DNA of 64,000 bases from Paragordius varius (lineage: Eukaryota > Nematomorpha). The DNA is taken from positions 13,392,001-13,456,000 of the forward strand of contig OZ176051.1 of the NCBI GenBank assembly GCA_964247055.1, read 5' to 3'. A model generated the notes under the pieces. It saw only the letters and a list, made by a program, of their open reading frames with translations, ran no database searches and was not told where the DNA came from. Made by a program: the position numbers and the translations under genes. Below, one piece after another: positions 25,831-37,789 of the stretch; the first letter of the stretch is position 1; each line of letters begins with the position of its first letter.

Positions 25831-26325
25831 AAAAACAATTTTTTGGTCAAAGGTGGACGCTTCATACCAAAAATATTATCAAAATATATCACTTATATTT
25901 TAATAGCAAAACAATATTTTTTTTGATGTGGTTCCGAATCTCGCGAATTTTGCTCCCTCTAAAATCGGCTAGTTTTCCTCTAATAAACGCAAAAATACGG
26001 ATATATCCTGATATGTTCTATTTCTATATGATGGATTATGGCATCGAAAAAAATATTAAAAAATGGAACTAAAAAATTTTTTTGCGAAATTTTATATTTT
26101 ACTTCATGCTATTCTGAAGTATGTTAAAAACGGTATACAAAACGCTTCAAACTATAATGACCGTGGTACTGTAAATACATTTGTTTGTATCAAACAATGT
26201 ATGGAGAGAGGCCGGCAAAGCGCGGCAAGTGGGTGGTCAATAGCGCGGACTACCAAATCATCAAAAATTAAAAATAACAAAATTACAGCTTATATTGATA
26301 GATAATGTTGTGATTTCAAATACTA

Positions 26326-26570
26326 CAGGCGTGTCCAACACAAATGGCTTCGCGGCAAAAACAAATATTTTTTACATTATAAACATATGAATGAAAAAAT
26401 AGTACTTATTTTAACAAATTATGCTAGTTCAGTCCATCAAAATTTGAAAAAAAACTTTATCAAAAAATTTGGTTACAAAAATTAGTTCTAGTTAGATTAC
26501 GTAAAATTTTATTTGAGATTTTTCGCGGGTTGCAGAAATATTTTGGAGGGCCGTGTGTTGGACAAACCTA
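26326..26570. mobile_element. hAT-type MITE, 245 bp
   Basis: Left end CAGGCGTGTCCAACAC and right end GTGTTGGACAAACCTA are inverted repeats (13 of 16 positions). They are flanked by an 8-bp duplication, AAATACTA (26318-26325) and ATTTACTA (26571-26578), six of eight matching. The GGGCCGTGTGTTGGAC end is typical of hAT elements of the Charlie/ZBED group. It is non-coding. The sister inverted arm lacks this element and its flanks. Confidence 0.75.
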
Positions 26571-27383
26571 ATTTACTATAATATTGAAAATTGTTTATAC
26601 ATCCCCCAATTTTATTTTAGACTCGTAAAACATATATTTATATATTAAATTTTGAAATGCATATTTTAGTTACATTTGAATATTTTCAGCTTGACAGAGC
26701 GACTCTTTCAAATTAATCCCATATAATTAACTTAAAATCCTTTTGCAAAATATACTATAAATTCATGGTTATCGATCTTATTATTATTGTAAAAATTATG
26801 GCTGAGTGCATATATAAAAACCACCAAAATTAGACAACGTACATTTATAAGATATTTATAAAAGACTCATATTTTCCTTTTTAAACTATTATGAGACAGT
26901 GTTAATATGGAAAAAATATGAGCGTATGCAAACCCGTAAAAGGAGTTAATGACAGTCTTTTCATTCTGACAAAAATATCAGCATAATTATATTAAAATTT
27001 ACACAATATTAAGCTTTTTAAATTCGGGATCTCATTATATTTTAGTTTTTCTACCAGCCCTAATATGATCACATTACTTAAAAATATCCTTTAAAATATT
27101 TCGCTATTTGTTTTTTAATGTATGAATACACTTAATAATATTTTTTTAACATATTGAAAACTATTATCGCGCGATGGTACTTTGTTGTATCTTTCAGAAT
27201 GATCTTTTAGTTAAGATCGTAGTAAAAAACTAAATTTAACAAAATCTGTTTTTGATTTAAAGTTTTAAGACTATATTAAAACAATTACTCTTGTATATAA
27301 ATATATTTTTAATGCCACTTCTAGAAAATGGTATTGATATATTTCACCACGGGTGAATTGTTTATATTACTTTTGTCTTATAG

Positions 27384-28044
27384 CAGGGGTGGTTAAACGG
27401 TGGACCGCGGTCGACTTTGTGCGAGATTTTAGACATGACGGCCTAAAAATTTTTAAAAAATATAACGAATTCTTATTTTAAAAAATCGGCACTACCTATT
27501 CTTACGTCTGTAATAACAAATTCACCACCTCAATACCAATTTCTTATGTCAAAACTGCGTCGCACTCTTTTCAATGTGATAAAATTTACTATCTTGAAGC
27601 ATATGTCCATTATTTAATACCTGGTATACAGTAATTCATAAAATCGGGTAAATTATAAATACTTAGGCAAGAGCTAAAAATCCATTTTTTACTTCAATCG
27701 AAAATCCGTAGAATGATGGACAGTTAATTATCCATTGTAAATTTAATAAATTATGCAATTGTTTTAATATTTGTACTGATTGTGGAAACCAGTGTTTTTC
27801 TGAATCACCATTTTTATGTTTTATAATAAAATCAAGATAATATATAAAAATAACTACTCAAAAATAATTAATTATTTGTCATAATATTAATTTTAAAATG
27901 GCTTGGGCTAGTCACCCCAATCCGTAATAGTGATATATATTTGCATCCTTTGTGTTGAAGTGATAAATGAATCTTTTAATACTTAATATTCATACCTGCC
28001 CGCGTGATATTTCTGGCAAAAAATTAGCTTGCGGGTAAAAAATG
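27384..28044. mobile_element. Non-autonomous hAT copy with target duplication (left-arm copy)
   Basis: Starts CAGGGGTGGTTAAACGG with GGACCGCGGTCGAC just inside. The other end carries GCGGG and the ATTTCTGGCAAAAAATT region. The flanking 8-bp TCTTATAG is perfectly duplicated (27376-27383 and 28045-28052). It belongs to the family at 14886-16609 and is present in the right arm at 43378-44042, so it inserted before the inverted duplication formed. No transposase is seen. Confidence 0.7.
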
Positions 28045-28547
28045 TCTTATAGTGTATAAATCTTTTTATTTATATTTGAAATTATCCCATACTTATATAT
28101 TTCTAGAATAGCCTTTTATTTAGTACAAATAAATATGTAAATGATCTAAAAAATCCTGTAAATTTTTTGTACAAACACGAAATTGTGTGAAATAGTATAC
28201 ATGCAAACATTATTTAAATATTGTATTTTATATAAACTCAATATTATTTTTATTGACTTAATAAATTGTGAATGCCTGGTGTTATAATTAGATTTGTTTT
28301 TAAGTTTATAGATGTAACTCCAACCCAAAATATTGAAAAATGCGATCTGTGTCGTTTATTAAAAAAATGGTAATAATTATCTTTGAAGCGATCTTAATTT
28401 TATCAATTTTACTTCAGGCGAACAGCGGCTAATTTCGTTATATATAAAAAAAAAACCAAATATTTATTCACAAATTCTGCAAAGGACATGAGTTTATTGA
28501 AGTTTTTCAAGCAATGTATCCTCATTCTAATACCAAATAATGTTTTA

Positions 28548-28790
28548 CAGTAAAAACTGAAATTATGCGGAGAAAACGTAAAAATATTAGGACAAATATT
28601 TTTTTCTTAAAGATAACCATACTTTTTCAAACTTAATTTTTGGTATATAAAATATTTAATTACAATCATAAACTACATAATTAATTGTTCTACCAATTTA
28701 TATTTCTATTTTATATTTTGGAGTTTTAAACAATTATTTAAATTAAAAAAATCATGATTCGAAAAATATTTGTCTTTATATTTTTAAATA
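28548..28790. mobile_element. pogo/Tigger-like MITE
   Basis: Begins TA|CAGTAAAAACTGAAATTATG, with AAACGTAAAAATATTAGGACA next. It ends with the inverted counterpart AATATTTGTCTTTATATTTT. The terminal repeat holds a doubled short motif (ATTATRCGGACA and AATATAAAGACA) as in pogo/Tigger ends. TA at the edge agrees with Tc1/mariner/pogo target choice. Related copies or fragments are at 42837-42894, 47926-48096, 52740-52800 and 56965-57142. The right end of this copy is truncated and no ORF is present. Confidence 0.55.
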
Positions 28791-28949
28791 GTTGATTGTA
28801 AATTATTAAAGTTATATTGATTTATTTTGCCTTAAACAAATAGTATTTTGAGCATCAAGAACAAAATGGTAGAAATATTCAATAAAAAGTAATCTATACA
28901 CCCTATAATATTTAAACAAAATTTCAGTAAAAAAATATAGTGTTTTATA

Positions 28950-29142
28950 TAAGATGATAGGAAGTCCGGACTTCTAGGGTAATGGGCTATTTGAAAAAAG
29001 GGACAATAAAATGATCCACATATGTGGATTATTTAGCGGGGCATTCATTAATGTATATTTTTTTTTGATATTTTGATTGAATGGGTCTACCGGTTTTCCG
29101 GAAACAGATCTCAAAGCCACCACTTTCCATTATTATAAATAT
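28950..29142 (+). mobile_element. Solo satellite-type element: head joined to tail, no internal repeats
   Basis: The head has GGAAGTCCGGACTTCTAGG and the 16-bp palindrome ATCCACATATGTGGAT, and is nearly identical to the head at 60.26 kb. It runs directly into the tail (GGGGCATTCATTAATG, GGTCTACCGGTTTTCCGG, AAAGCCACCACTTTCCAT), which is found at the ends of the long blocks at 39.6, 50.4 and 61.3 kb. The very start of the head is missing. The matching place in the right inverted arm (about 42440-42500) has no such sequence. Confidence 0.65.
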
Positions 29143-30769
29143 AATCCTATTATTTTATATCACTTCTGATTAAAAAATAATACATCCCAAAATAAAATAT
29201 TTAGTGTTATTAGAAAAGATTTTACAAACACCTAGTTTTAAAGTAAAATTTTTAAGGTTTATTTAAAATTCTTTAGGAATTTATATTGTTAAATTTTGGG
29301 TTTAAAGCTGAAAAGAAATTCGAGTGTCTCAACTATATATTAAAGTATTGAAGAAAATTATTTAAAGGTAAATTGTATTATAATTAATAACAACCTTTTT
29401 GTATAATTGTCAAGATTCACCTTTTAATTTAATATAAATCAAGGTTTTTCTCAAAAAAATTTGACAATATTTAGTCACATAATTGGATAGACAACTGTGA
29501 CTCCTGAATTAACAAAGTTTTATAACAAATAGACAACTTCCTCTTATATTTGGCATGGATCCTGCTATTCAATGTCCCATTGCCTATTGTATTTATTAAT
29601 TAATTATCTCACACAACCAAAATTTACAATAAATTTAAATCTTTATTTGACAATAAATTGGATTGTTGGAAAGGGAACCCTTGAATTTTTTTTAGAAAAA
29701 CAATAGTAGGGGCTGGGTATTTCCGGCTAGTAGGGTTTTCATGGTCTTACCAGCGAAATTAAGTGAAGAGATCAAAAGGCTAGTATCTTTAAAATTATAG
29801 AACCAGTAGACAGAGGCAGTCTAAAATTTATTGGCCCAGACCTATAGTAAACGTATCAAAGTCGAATCATGAGTTAAGAATATGCGCAGATTTTAAGTAA
29901 TTAACTGATACATCAAAACACCTCAATATATATGATTATTTAATCTCCAAAATTTTACATGGTAAGACGTTTTCAACATCGGAAGATGCTTATCTTCAAA
30001 TTCCAGTGCACCCAGAATCTCAAAATCTTCTCACAATATCCACACCTCTTGGGTTTTTTTGTCTGACTTGTCTATTTTTTTTTCCAACAGATCATGGATG
30101 AGCAATTAGGAGATTGTAAGGGAACAGCGGTCTACTCAGATGATGTAATTGTTACGGGGGAAACTGATGGAGCATTATACAAACCTAACACTTGAAAGAT
30201 TAGAACGAATGGGTTATAAATTAAAATAAGATAAAATAAAGCTTTTTCAACAGGAAGTAGAATATTTGGGGTTTACTATATCAGAAAAAAGTATAAAACC
30301 AGCGAGCAGTAAGATTAAGGCCATTCGCGAGTGTATGGCTCCTAAAACAAGTCCCCAATCGTTGGGCCTTTTAAACTTTCATTCATTGTAACTTCTCTAA
30401 ACACAATTGTCCCCTAACTTCATCAGCTAGCTGGTTCCAAAACGAAATGGTGTTTGACAGATCTACATTAAAATATTTTTGAAAAAGCTAAGTTGTTAAT
30501 AGGAAATAACACCCCTCTCTTTTCTTTTAACCCAAGGTTTCCTCTTATATTAGAAACAGTTGCATCTGGGGAAGGGTTAGGATAGATCTTGTCGCACAAG
30601 ACGTCGGAAGGTAAACGACCCATTGCATATTTTTCAAAAAAGTTTCCCAGCCCAAAAAAATTATTCGGTTATAGAAAAAGAGGCAAAAGCCAATGTGGAG
30701 AAATTTAAAAAAATTTTCAAGGTTTTGCACTATTCCATTATTTTTGCATTTTCTGATACCTAATGGCAT

Positions 30770-31825
30770 GGAAAGGCCAAAACAAAAAAGAAAATTGAGG
30801 CCACCAATAAGATTTTTCCAAAATTTAATTTTTAAATTTGTATTAATTCAAAAATAACAATCATTCCTCGTGTACATATGTTTAAATATTCAAACAAGCA
30901 AGTCGATACAAGTAATATTCCATGCATAGATAACAAATTCTAGGCAGTAAATAAGATACTAAACAAGCTAAGAGCCAAAGTATTAAAAATCTAAAAGGGG
31001 CTTATGTATAGTGTGATAGATATGGGCGGCTGCACAAGCTCTGCATATCCCCCAAGCGATCCTATAATTATGCCAGATATGGCAAAGATAACAATAAGTA
31101 ATCGTAAAGTTCGATAAGAGAGACTTGCAAGCAAAATCGTGGCAAATTGACATGTCAATTAACCAATTTACAGAATAAAGTTAGATAAATTCTACAATTA
31201 AATTGAATATAAATTAGGTAAATACAAATGGTCCAACCCCATAACAGTAAATTCTACTAAAAGTGGCTACACAACATCCATCTGAAATTCAAAATACAAA
31301 ACAACCAATAATTTTTAAAAAATAAGGTATATCCACTAGGTATAAATAAAGGATTTTTTATAAGAACCAACTCAAGAGAAAAGTCTAATAAGTACTCGAA
31401 AGAACGAAATCTAACAAAAAAATAATAGCCTATCTGAAAGCCGAAGGTTTAAACCATAGAATGCCTTTTTTAGTACCTTTTTAAAAAAAATTTATATGTG
31501 TTAAAAATTCACTTGAAAAAAGAAACTAAATTTTGACGCTTAAGTCCGTACTATTTTTCTCTCTCTGATATTTAAATGACATATTTATATTCGAAAGATA
31601 GAGCTTAAAACGCTTTATTAAATGATATTAAGTTTATAATATAATAACATTTTATTATATAGTTATATTTAATTTTCTCAGGATTTTCTCTTGTTTTTGA
31701 AAAATTGAAAAACCTATAAAATTTCAAAATTCTGATTGGCGGGATCAAAAATTTTTTCAAATTAGGTTTTAAAACACTGAAATTAGTCATAATTTAAAAA
31801 GTTTGAGTGGTGGTGCTTAAAAATG
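30770..31825. mobile_element. Unidentified insertion within Gypsy copy B
   Basis: The RNase H region of copy B stops near 30770 and continues near 31825. In copy A the same region is uninterrupted. The inserted DNA is AT-rich with no recognised protein or terminal repeat, so its class is unknown. Confidence 0.5.
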
Positions 31826-33458
31826 TCCAAATTTGTCGACTAATGATATTCGATATCTCCGACCATTAGCCTATTATCAAATTATTCGGGCATGATTTGG
31901 TGAGCCAAACAATAGTAAATTGTTAATTGATTTCAAAAACATCCATTTTTGACTTCAACATAATGTACTACCCGAAAATCGAAAATCGACTACCAACTGA
32001 GATAACTGAAGAGTGTGACAATGACGAGGGGATAGCGCAGGAGGTTCGTTTGCTATGATGTCATAAGTTCTTAAACAATGACAGGGTGTTTAAGGAAACT
32101 ATGACCGATGAAGTGTGGAAACAGATTAAATCAGAGCAAAAGACCAATGATTGGTTTCATCCCGAGGTACAGTCCTATAAACCACTGAGAAATGATATTG
32201 AAGAGTCATACGCCTTATATATCTAGGTGACCGTCTTATTGTTGCTCAAAACATGAGATATTCTTACTTATCTTTATAAAGGTCACCCTGGTATCCAGTC
32301 CATCAAAGCGTTAGAGACTGATGTGTTTTGGCCCAAATCAGACCAGGATATCGAAAAATGGGTGCAAAGATATTTAAGTTGTCAAAAGTCACGGTTCAAC
32401 ATTCGATAAGCCCGTATAAATGGAACCCGAACAGTACCGCTTGGGAGCGATTGCATCTGGATATAGCGGGACGCGTAGATAACATCTACTGGGTCATACT
32501 TATAGATCACTGTACCCGTTGAGTGGAAGTGGCACAGCTTAAAACAGTAAACTCGATCAGTATTTTGAAAGTTCTAGAAAGTTAGTTTGCACCATATGGA
32601 ACCCCAGAGATGATTGTAACTGATATTAAATTCCACTAATATCAAGCATTTAACTTCTGCGCCATACCACCCTCGGACAAGTGGTTTAGTGGAAAGGGTT
32701 ATTCAGACCTTGAAAACGCACTATTATTTGTGTAATTTCGAAGTAGCAGATACAGAACGCCGGTTAAACCAGGTACTGTGGGCTTGCAGGACAGCACATA
32801 ACAATGATATCAATGAAACACCTGCACGACTATTCCTAAAACAACACCGCTGTCCTGGATGAAAGAAAAACCAAAGGATTATATTAATGTACCTCACATA
32901 GTATATGTGAGTTCGTTCGAGGTAAGAAAGTATTTATAAATAATGAATTAGGAGCCGGTTGGAGAGAAGGGAAAGTAGTAGAGCGGATTTATTTCCATAC
33001 AATATCGAAGATAGAATTAAAGTTTTTACGAAGACATACTGATCAATTAAGAGTGCGAAAAGAAGGTCCAGATGAACTTAAGCTCGCCGACCAGAAAGAA
33101 TCGGAATCGGAACAGCACAATAATAATAAATATTATAGCCCCCCTCTCATGGTCCTCTCATTGATAACAATATCAATATAGATGATACCAATCCTTCCCC
33201 GGATATTCGTCAATCCCACAATAATCAACAAACTCCTAACGGAGACAAGACTGCAGCCCCAAGCCTTGAGGTACCAGTCGAGAGATGCTATCCCACCAGA
33301 AGCCGAAAAGCCCTTGACAGACAAGAATTCCATAATAATCAACAAACTCCCAACGGCGATTACCCCCAAGCCTTGAGGTAGCAGTCGACAGACGCTATCC
33401 CAAAGCCGATAAGCCCCTGAGAGTTACACAAATTAATTTCAAATTTAGATAGGAGATA

Positions 33459-33684
33459 TGTTATGTTTAACTAAATTGTTTTTTTAACTAAACTTTTTTG
33501 ACCTTTCTATTTTAGTTAGCTTAATTGACCTTATATAGGCTTTTAATTGTGAGTTCTTTCACCTGAATATTGTAATATTTATCACGCCATTATACAACGT
33601 GGCTTTTAAACTATATATAGTGAAATATATTTTCTTATATCAATAAATTCCTTTTACTATTTTAACTCTAATAACTACATAACA
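33459..33684 (+). repeat. Probable 3' LTR of Gypsy copy B (226 bp)
   Basis: It begins TGTTATG and ends CATAACA, a 7-bp terminal inverted repeat with canonical TG...CA ends. A short purine-rich tract (AGATAGGAGATA) stands immediately before it. It lies just after the integrase tail, where a 3' LTR belongs. A second LTR is not seen in the window, so the assignment rests on position and termini. Confidence 0.6.
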
Positions 33685-34229
33685 GAATAAATCTAGAATC
33701 TAAATTGGTTAAGCCTAGAAATGATTTAAGGCTTTCTATCAACCGGTCTTGGTAAATTTTATGGCATCTATTTTGTCTTCACTAGAAACTACGCCTTCTT
33801 TGTCTAACATGTACTTAAAATATCCGACTGAAGATTAAAAACGCTTTACCTTATCTTTTCGTAGATTAGGACCGGCATCATGCAATTGTTGCTTTCGATC
33901 TAAGTTTTTTTATGCTCTAACTCTATTCCGCCGGTTCCAACACGTCATCTAATTATATGGAGGTAGGGGGACAATCGATTAGCAATCGATTTATGTCTAG
34001 TTGAGTTAAAGCACATGATAGTCAAAAGCGAGTCTTTGGTAAATTTAGTACTATGATTCTTAAAAAATGATAACTCTCAATGTGCAATGTGGGTAACAAG
34101 CGTCCTTAGTCCAAAAAGGTAAAATGTTTGACCCAACCCTACTTTATAAGTCTGTTCTTCGAACGTGAGGATTGTATGGCTATAGTCAACTAAATTCCAA
34201 GGGTAGAAGAGACAAATCTTAATTAATCT

Positions 34230-34950
34230 TAGGTATGGTATTAGGGAAAAAGAAAATATCATATATTGGCCGGATGTAAACGACATCGACGTCAAGCTTG
34301 CCACATTTTCAACTCAACCACCCCAATATCAAACGAATACCACATATCAATGGAAAAAATACAACTATTTGGGAACAACTGCATTTAGACATTGCAGGGC
34401 TCGTCGTGGCTGGTATTGGATCGTTATAGTTTGCAGCTCCTGAGTTGAGGTGTAACTAACAAAAACGCTAATTCTTTAATCATTCTCAATATTTAAAATG
34501 CTTCGCATTATTTGGGTTTCCTAGAATAATAATAACAGATAAATAATGCTTTTTATTGTATGAGTTTAATACGATTTAAAATAATATTAATGAACACGTC
34601 ACTTCAGCACCGTATCATGCCAAAACAAACGGGATGGTTATAGTTAAATATACTTTAAAACGCATTACATTCAATGATAATGATAAAGCTTACATAAAAA
34701 TAAATTGTGTCATGGATGGCGTGAAGGCACAATATTCAGACAAAATAACCTGCTTTTATGGAATAGAATATTGGAATATATTAATTGAAAAACATGGGGA
34801 TCTAATACTCAAGGATTTGTACCTAATATCCAATGATTCAACACCAGATGTGATAGCCCATGTCCAATCTTCAGTACCTAAAGCGAGTTTTATTTAGTAG
34901 AACCGGTTTCAGCGCAAAAGACTAAGGAAATGGAAGAACGAAGGCCTCCT
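34230..34950 (+). mobile_element. Fossil of a second Ty3/Gypsy lineage: integrase region
   Basis: Plus-strand frames carry a Y-W-P-type zinc-binding end, then an integrase core (G-T-T-x-x-L-D-I-A-G-like start, a W-I-V-I-V block, an I-I-I-T-D-N-type site), then a diverged C-terminal region. It is distinct from copies A and B, strongly decayed with many breaks, and bears no recognisable LTR. The 33690-34230 stretch before it may hold its RNase H but is too eroded to claim. Confidence 0.6.
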
Positions 34951-35011
34951 GATTCCGAGGGGAAGGATAATGATAGATATATTGTAGTTAATATGCAAAG
35001 TATAATATTAA

Positions 35012-35017
<6 letters not shown>

Positions 35018-35045
<28 letters not shown>
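35018..35045. repeat. (TA)n microsatellite
   Basis: Short AT dinucleotide tract between the Gypsy fossil and the LINE. Confidence 0.9.
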
Positions 35046-35149
35046 CGTTATGTATGTTATTAAAATTGTAAACACGTAAAATATTTATAGTTTATACCTG
35101 ACCGAGCTTTAAATATAGGAGCCAAGTAGAATATATATTGTGGATGCAA

Positions 35150-37145
35150 AGATACAAAAGATCATTCCAGAATTTCCGATGTTATGTCAGACTGCATTTC
35201 AGCATAACCTTTAAACCAATGAAAATAAAGTTGGAACTTCCACATCTACAAAAAAACATTTGCAAAACCAGATTGAACTATAGATTGGTACCTGCTGAAT
35301 TTACTTCATAACAAAAAATTCGAATCCTTAAACCATGAAACATTAAACACCTATGACGTTTGGTCAACTAGTCACCACACTGAAACAGCCAAAGAGACTA
35401 TACCGCCTGCCCCAAACAAAAATAAAAAACGCACCATCTCACAACAAAGAATCGACTTAATTGATCAGAGAAGAATATCAAAATCCAAGAACTCTCCCCT
35501 TAGTATAAAAATAATAATAAACTACAAAAAAGCATTGGATCCAAAGAATCTCTTGATAAAACAATCCTCGCAGCTGCCAAACTTATTCACAACTATTATT
35601 TTACTGAGATTTGCCCGCGTAAAAAATCTGAGGCCCCATGTCTCACTAAATGGAAAAATTAACCAATAAGAAGAAAGAATAAACTCTGGGAAAGATATGT
35701 GCAAAACATGTTTACAAAACAATCAAATAAAATCGCTATGAACCTTAAAACTAACGGCCGATTAATACTAATAGAATAAATGGAATGGGCCCAGACGGAC
35801 TCATCAACCGGCAAAGTAGAAGGATTTAACGACATTACTACCAAAGAACATTCCCCAAAATTAATCATATCATTATTCCAAAAAATCTTCAGTAAGGATA
35901 CATTCCCGGCGGGCTGAAACAAATCTTTAGTCGTCCCGATATTCAGAAAGGGCGATCAAATTATGTGAAAACTACCTTACAATAGTATTAGTTAGCCTAA
36001 CCTCAAATGTATTTTTTAAAATAATACAGAATCGTCTACAAACATATGACAACCCGGTAATCTCAATGACACAATCCTTTGGAGAAAAAGATGCCGAGAC
36101 AAGATTTTAAACATTAGATAGATAATGAAAAATTGTGAATTCTATAATGAGATATATACTTCGTGGATTTCTCCAAAGCCTTTGATGCCGTTCACACGAC
36201 ATTCTCTGGAAGCTTTTAAGGAAAAGGAGTTTCTAATCCCTTAATAAAACTAATCATATCCATGACGCCATTTCATTCCTATCACTAAGGACTCCGCATG
36301 GCCAGATCACTTGGAGCCCAATGAATATAGGTTTGCGTCGAGGCTGCATTTTATCCCTATCTAATGCATCACTAGGGACCTAAATATGACAGGAATAAAA
36401 GTAGGGAGTCACACTCTCACGACCCTCGACTATGCCGACGACACGGTAATCTAAGCCAATTGACAAACATGACTTAAAAAGAGTCTTCGAATATAAATGC
36501 CTGCAAAAAATACAATCTAAGTCCGAATCTCAGCAAAATTAAAATATTCAACATCAACTTTTATTCCTATGACTCGCATCGGATTAATAACGAAACAATT
36601 GTGGTCAACGAATACACATACCTTGGAAGCATTATACCAAGCTAGTTCACATGACATAAAAAGCCGCATAGCTATAGCCAAATGCGCTTTGGCCTCACAT
36701 TAAAAAATATGGAAATCTCATGATATGCAGACTAAACGCCCTAATTCCTATCATGTTATACATCTGTGAAAGCTGAACCATAAAGAGTGATGACGAGAAA
36801 AGAATAAACGCTTTTGAAATGTTCTGCTGGATGAAAATACTTAGTGTAACATGAAAGGACAAAATGAAGAACATGGATAATTTAAAAAAATCAATGCAAA
36901 AACAACGCTTCGTGGTAAAATAATAAATTAAAAATTCGGTTATTTTTTGGAAAAGGATATAATGTTAGGAAAAGTAAATGGCAAGAGAGATAGAGATCGA
37001 AGACGTATTTGTGGATAGACGAATTATTATTTTCCAAAATGTCACTGCAAAAACTATCTAAAATCCCACGATAGAACTGATTGGAGGAAAATTTCTAATA
37101 ACTCAAATAGTCAATAATCGATTACCAGCTTAACAACAACAATAT
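35150..37145 (+). mobile_element. Decayed RTE-like LINE
   Basis: Weak endonuclease-to-linker remnants (35150-35900) are followed by reverse transcriptase blocks. A K-S-L-V-V-P-I-F-x-K-G-D-like start is near 35925, a V-D-F-S-K-A-F-D-A block near 36165 and YADDTVI near 36430. The tail has DDEKRINAFEMFCW near 36795-36840 and a G-K-R-D-R-D-R-R-R region near 36985. The catalytic YADD is intact but stops and frame changes are frequent. The downstream ACAACAACAATATAAT near 37130 may be the remnant of its 3' tail. It is the same general type as the LINE at 1-1745. Confidence 0.75.
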
Positions 37146-37789
37146 AATATTGTGTAACCAGTGTTTGGATGTATAGTGTGTATCAACCAACAATTTATAT
37201 TGAGACAATTATGAATGTACTTAATATGATATATAGGTTCAAAAACATTTGTTTCTTAACAATTTCAAGCTCTGGGCTAAAAAACTTACCAAAAATTTTA
37301 TCATACAAAAAATGAATAAATAATCAAGTGTTAACCTTAGAAAGCTTTCAAATTCAACTAGCGAATTCTTGTATTTTTCTATTAATCATTATACATAACA
37401 ATAATTATTAAACTTTTCAATTAGCTGGCCCTGTCACGCTTCACTGTGACATAGCACCGATAATTATCTTAATAATTTGCAATAAATAGAGGTAATGGAG
37501 ATAAAATAATAAAAAACATATTTAATGGAAATGTCTTTAATTCTTCTTTTAAGGGTTTTTGCATAGGCTCAAATATTGTTAATTGAAATTCATCATATTT
37601 AAACTGTCCCTTATTAAAGTTAGTATTAACTATCATTGGATTTAATTTAAGATTTTCGTTTTACGAAATCATGGTTAAAAGTTTTATTTTAATATTGTGT
37701 TCACACAGCCTGGATCAAGGGGTATAAAAAGTAACTCATTTGATCCCTTTTTAAAGGGAAGAATGATATTATACAGATTTCTCAGAAAT

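Larger units (their letters stand above)
25559..29480 (+). repeat. Left arm of a large inverted duplication
   Basis: This arm is similar, in reverse complement, to 42090-45387. Matched landmarks in order include the AACGTTCTCCGGAAACGTC region (25760 against 45165), the GCGCGG-CAAGTGGG-GGTCAATAGCGCGG patch (26220 against 44700), and the hAT copy (27384 against 44042). They continue with GAACAGCGGCTAATTTCG (28420 against 43010), a pogo-like MITE (28548 against 42894) and TTGACAATATTTAG (29465 against 42100). The arm carries two insertions absent from its partner: about 500 bp at 26258-26775 including a hAT MITE, and the solo satellite-type element at 28950-29142. Identity is moderate (I estimate four fifths by eye), so the duplication is old. 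Confidence 0.75.
29735..33684 (+). mobile_element. Fossil of a Ty3/Gypsy element, copy B, with 3' LTR and a 1-kb insertion
   Basis: Reverse transcriptase (about 29735-30330, including a Y-S-D-D active-site block) and RNase H (about 30480-30765) are followed by an insertion at about 30770-31825. RNase H then resumes (31825-32000), followed by integrase (about 32040-33120), a C-terminal tail with two similar sub-blocks (33190-33420) and an LTR (33459-33684). From RNase H onward it is the same family as copy A. It is broken by many breaks, and no 5' LTR or gag region is recognised. Its left side abuts the inner end of the left inverted arm. Confidence 0.8.

Noticed and set aside
26063-26305. 80-codon open frame in the left inverted arm
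   Set aside because: The corresponding part of the right arm does not keep the frame. It is repeat DNA.
28950-29142. Interpretation of the solo satellite-type copy as an LTR
   Set aside because: It lacks TG...CA ends, stands next to no polymerase gene of its own family, and elsewhere the same head and tail flank a tandem array.
33182-33376. Open frames on both strands near 33.2 kb as host genes
   Set aside because: They lie in the tail region of Gypsy copy B and match the tail of copy A.
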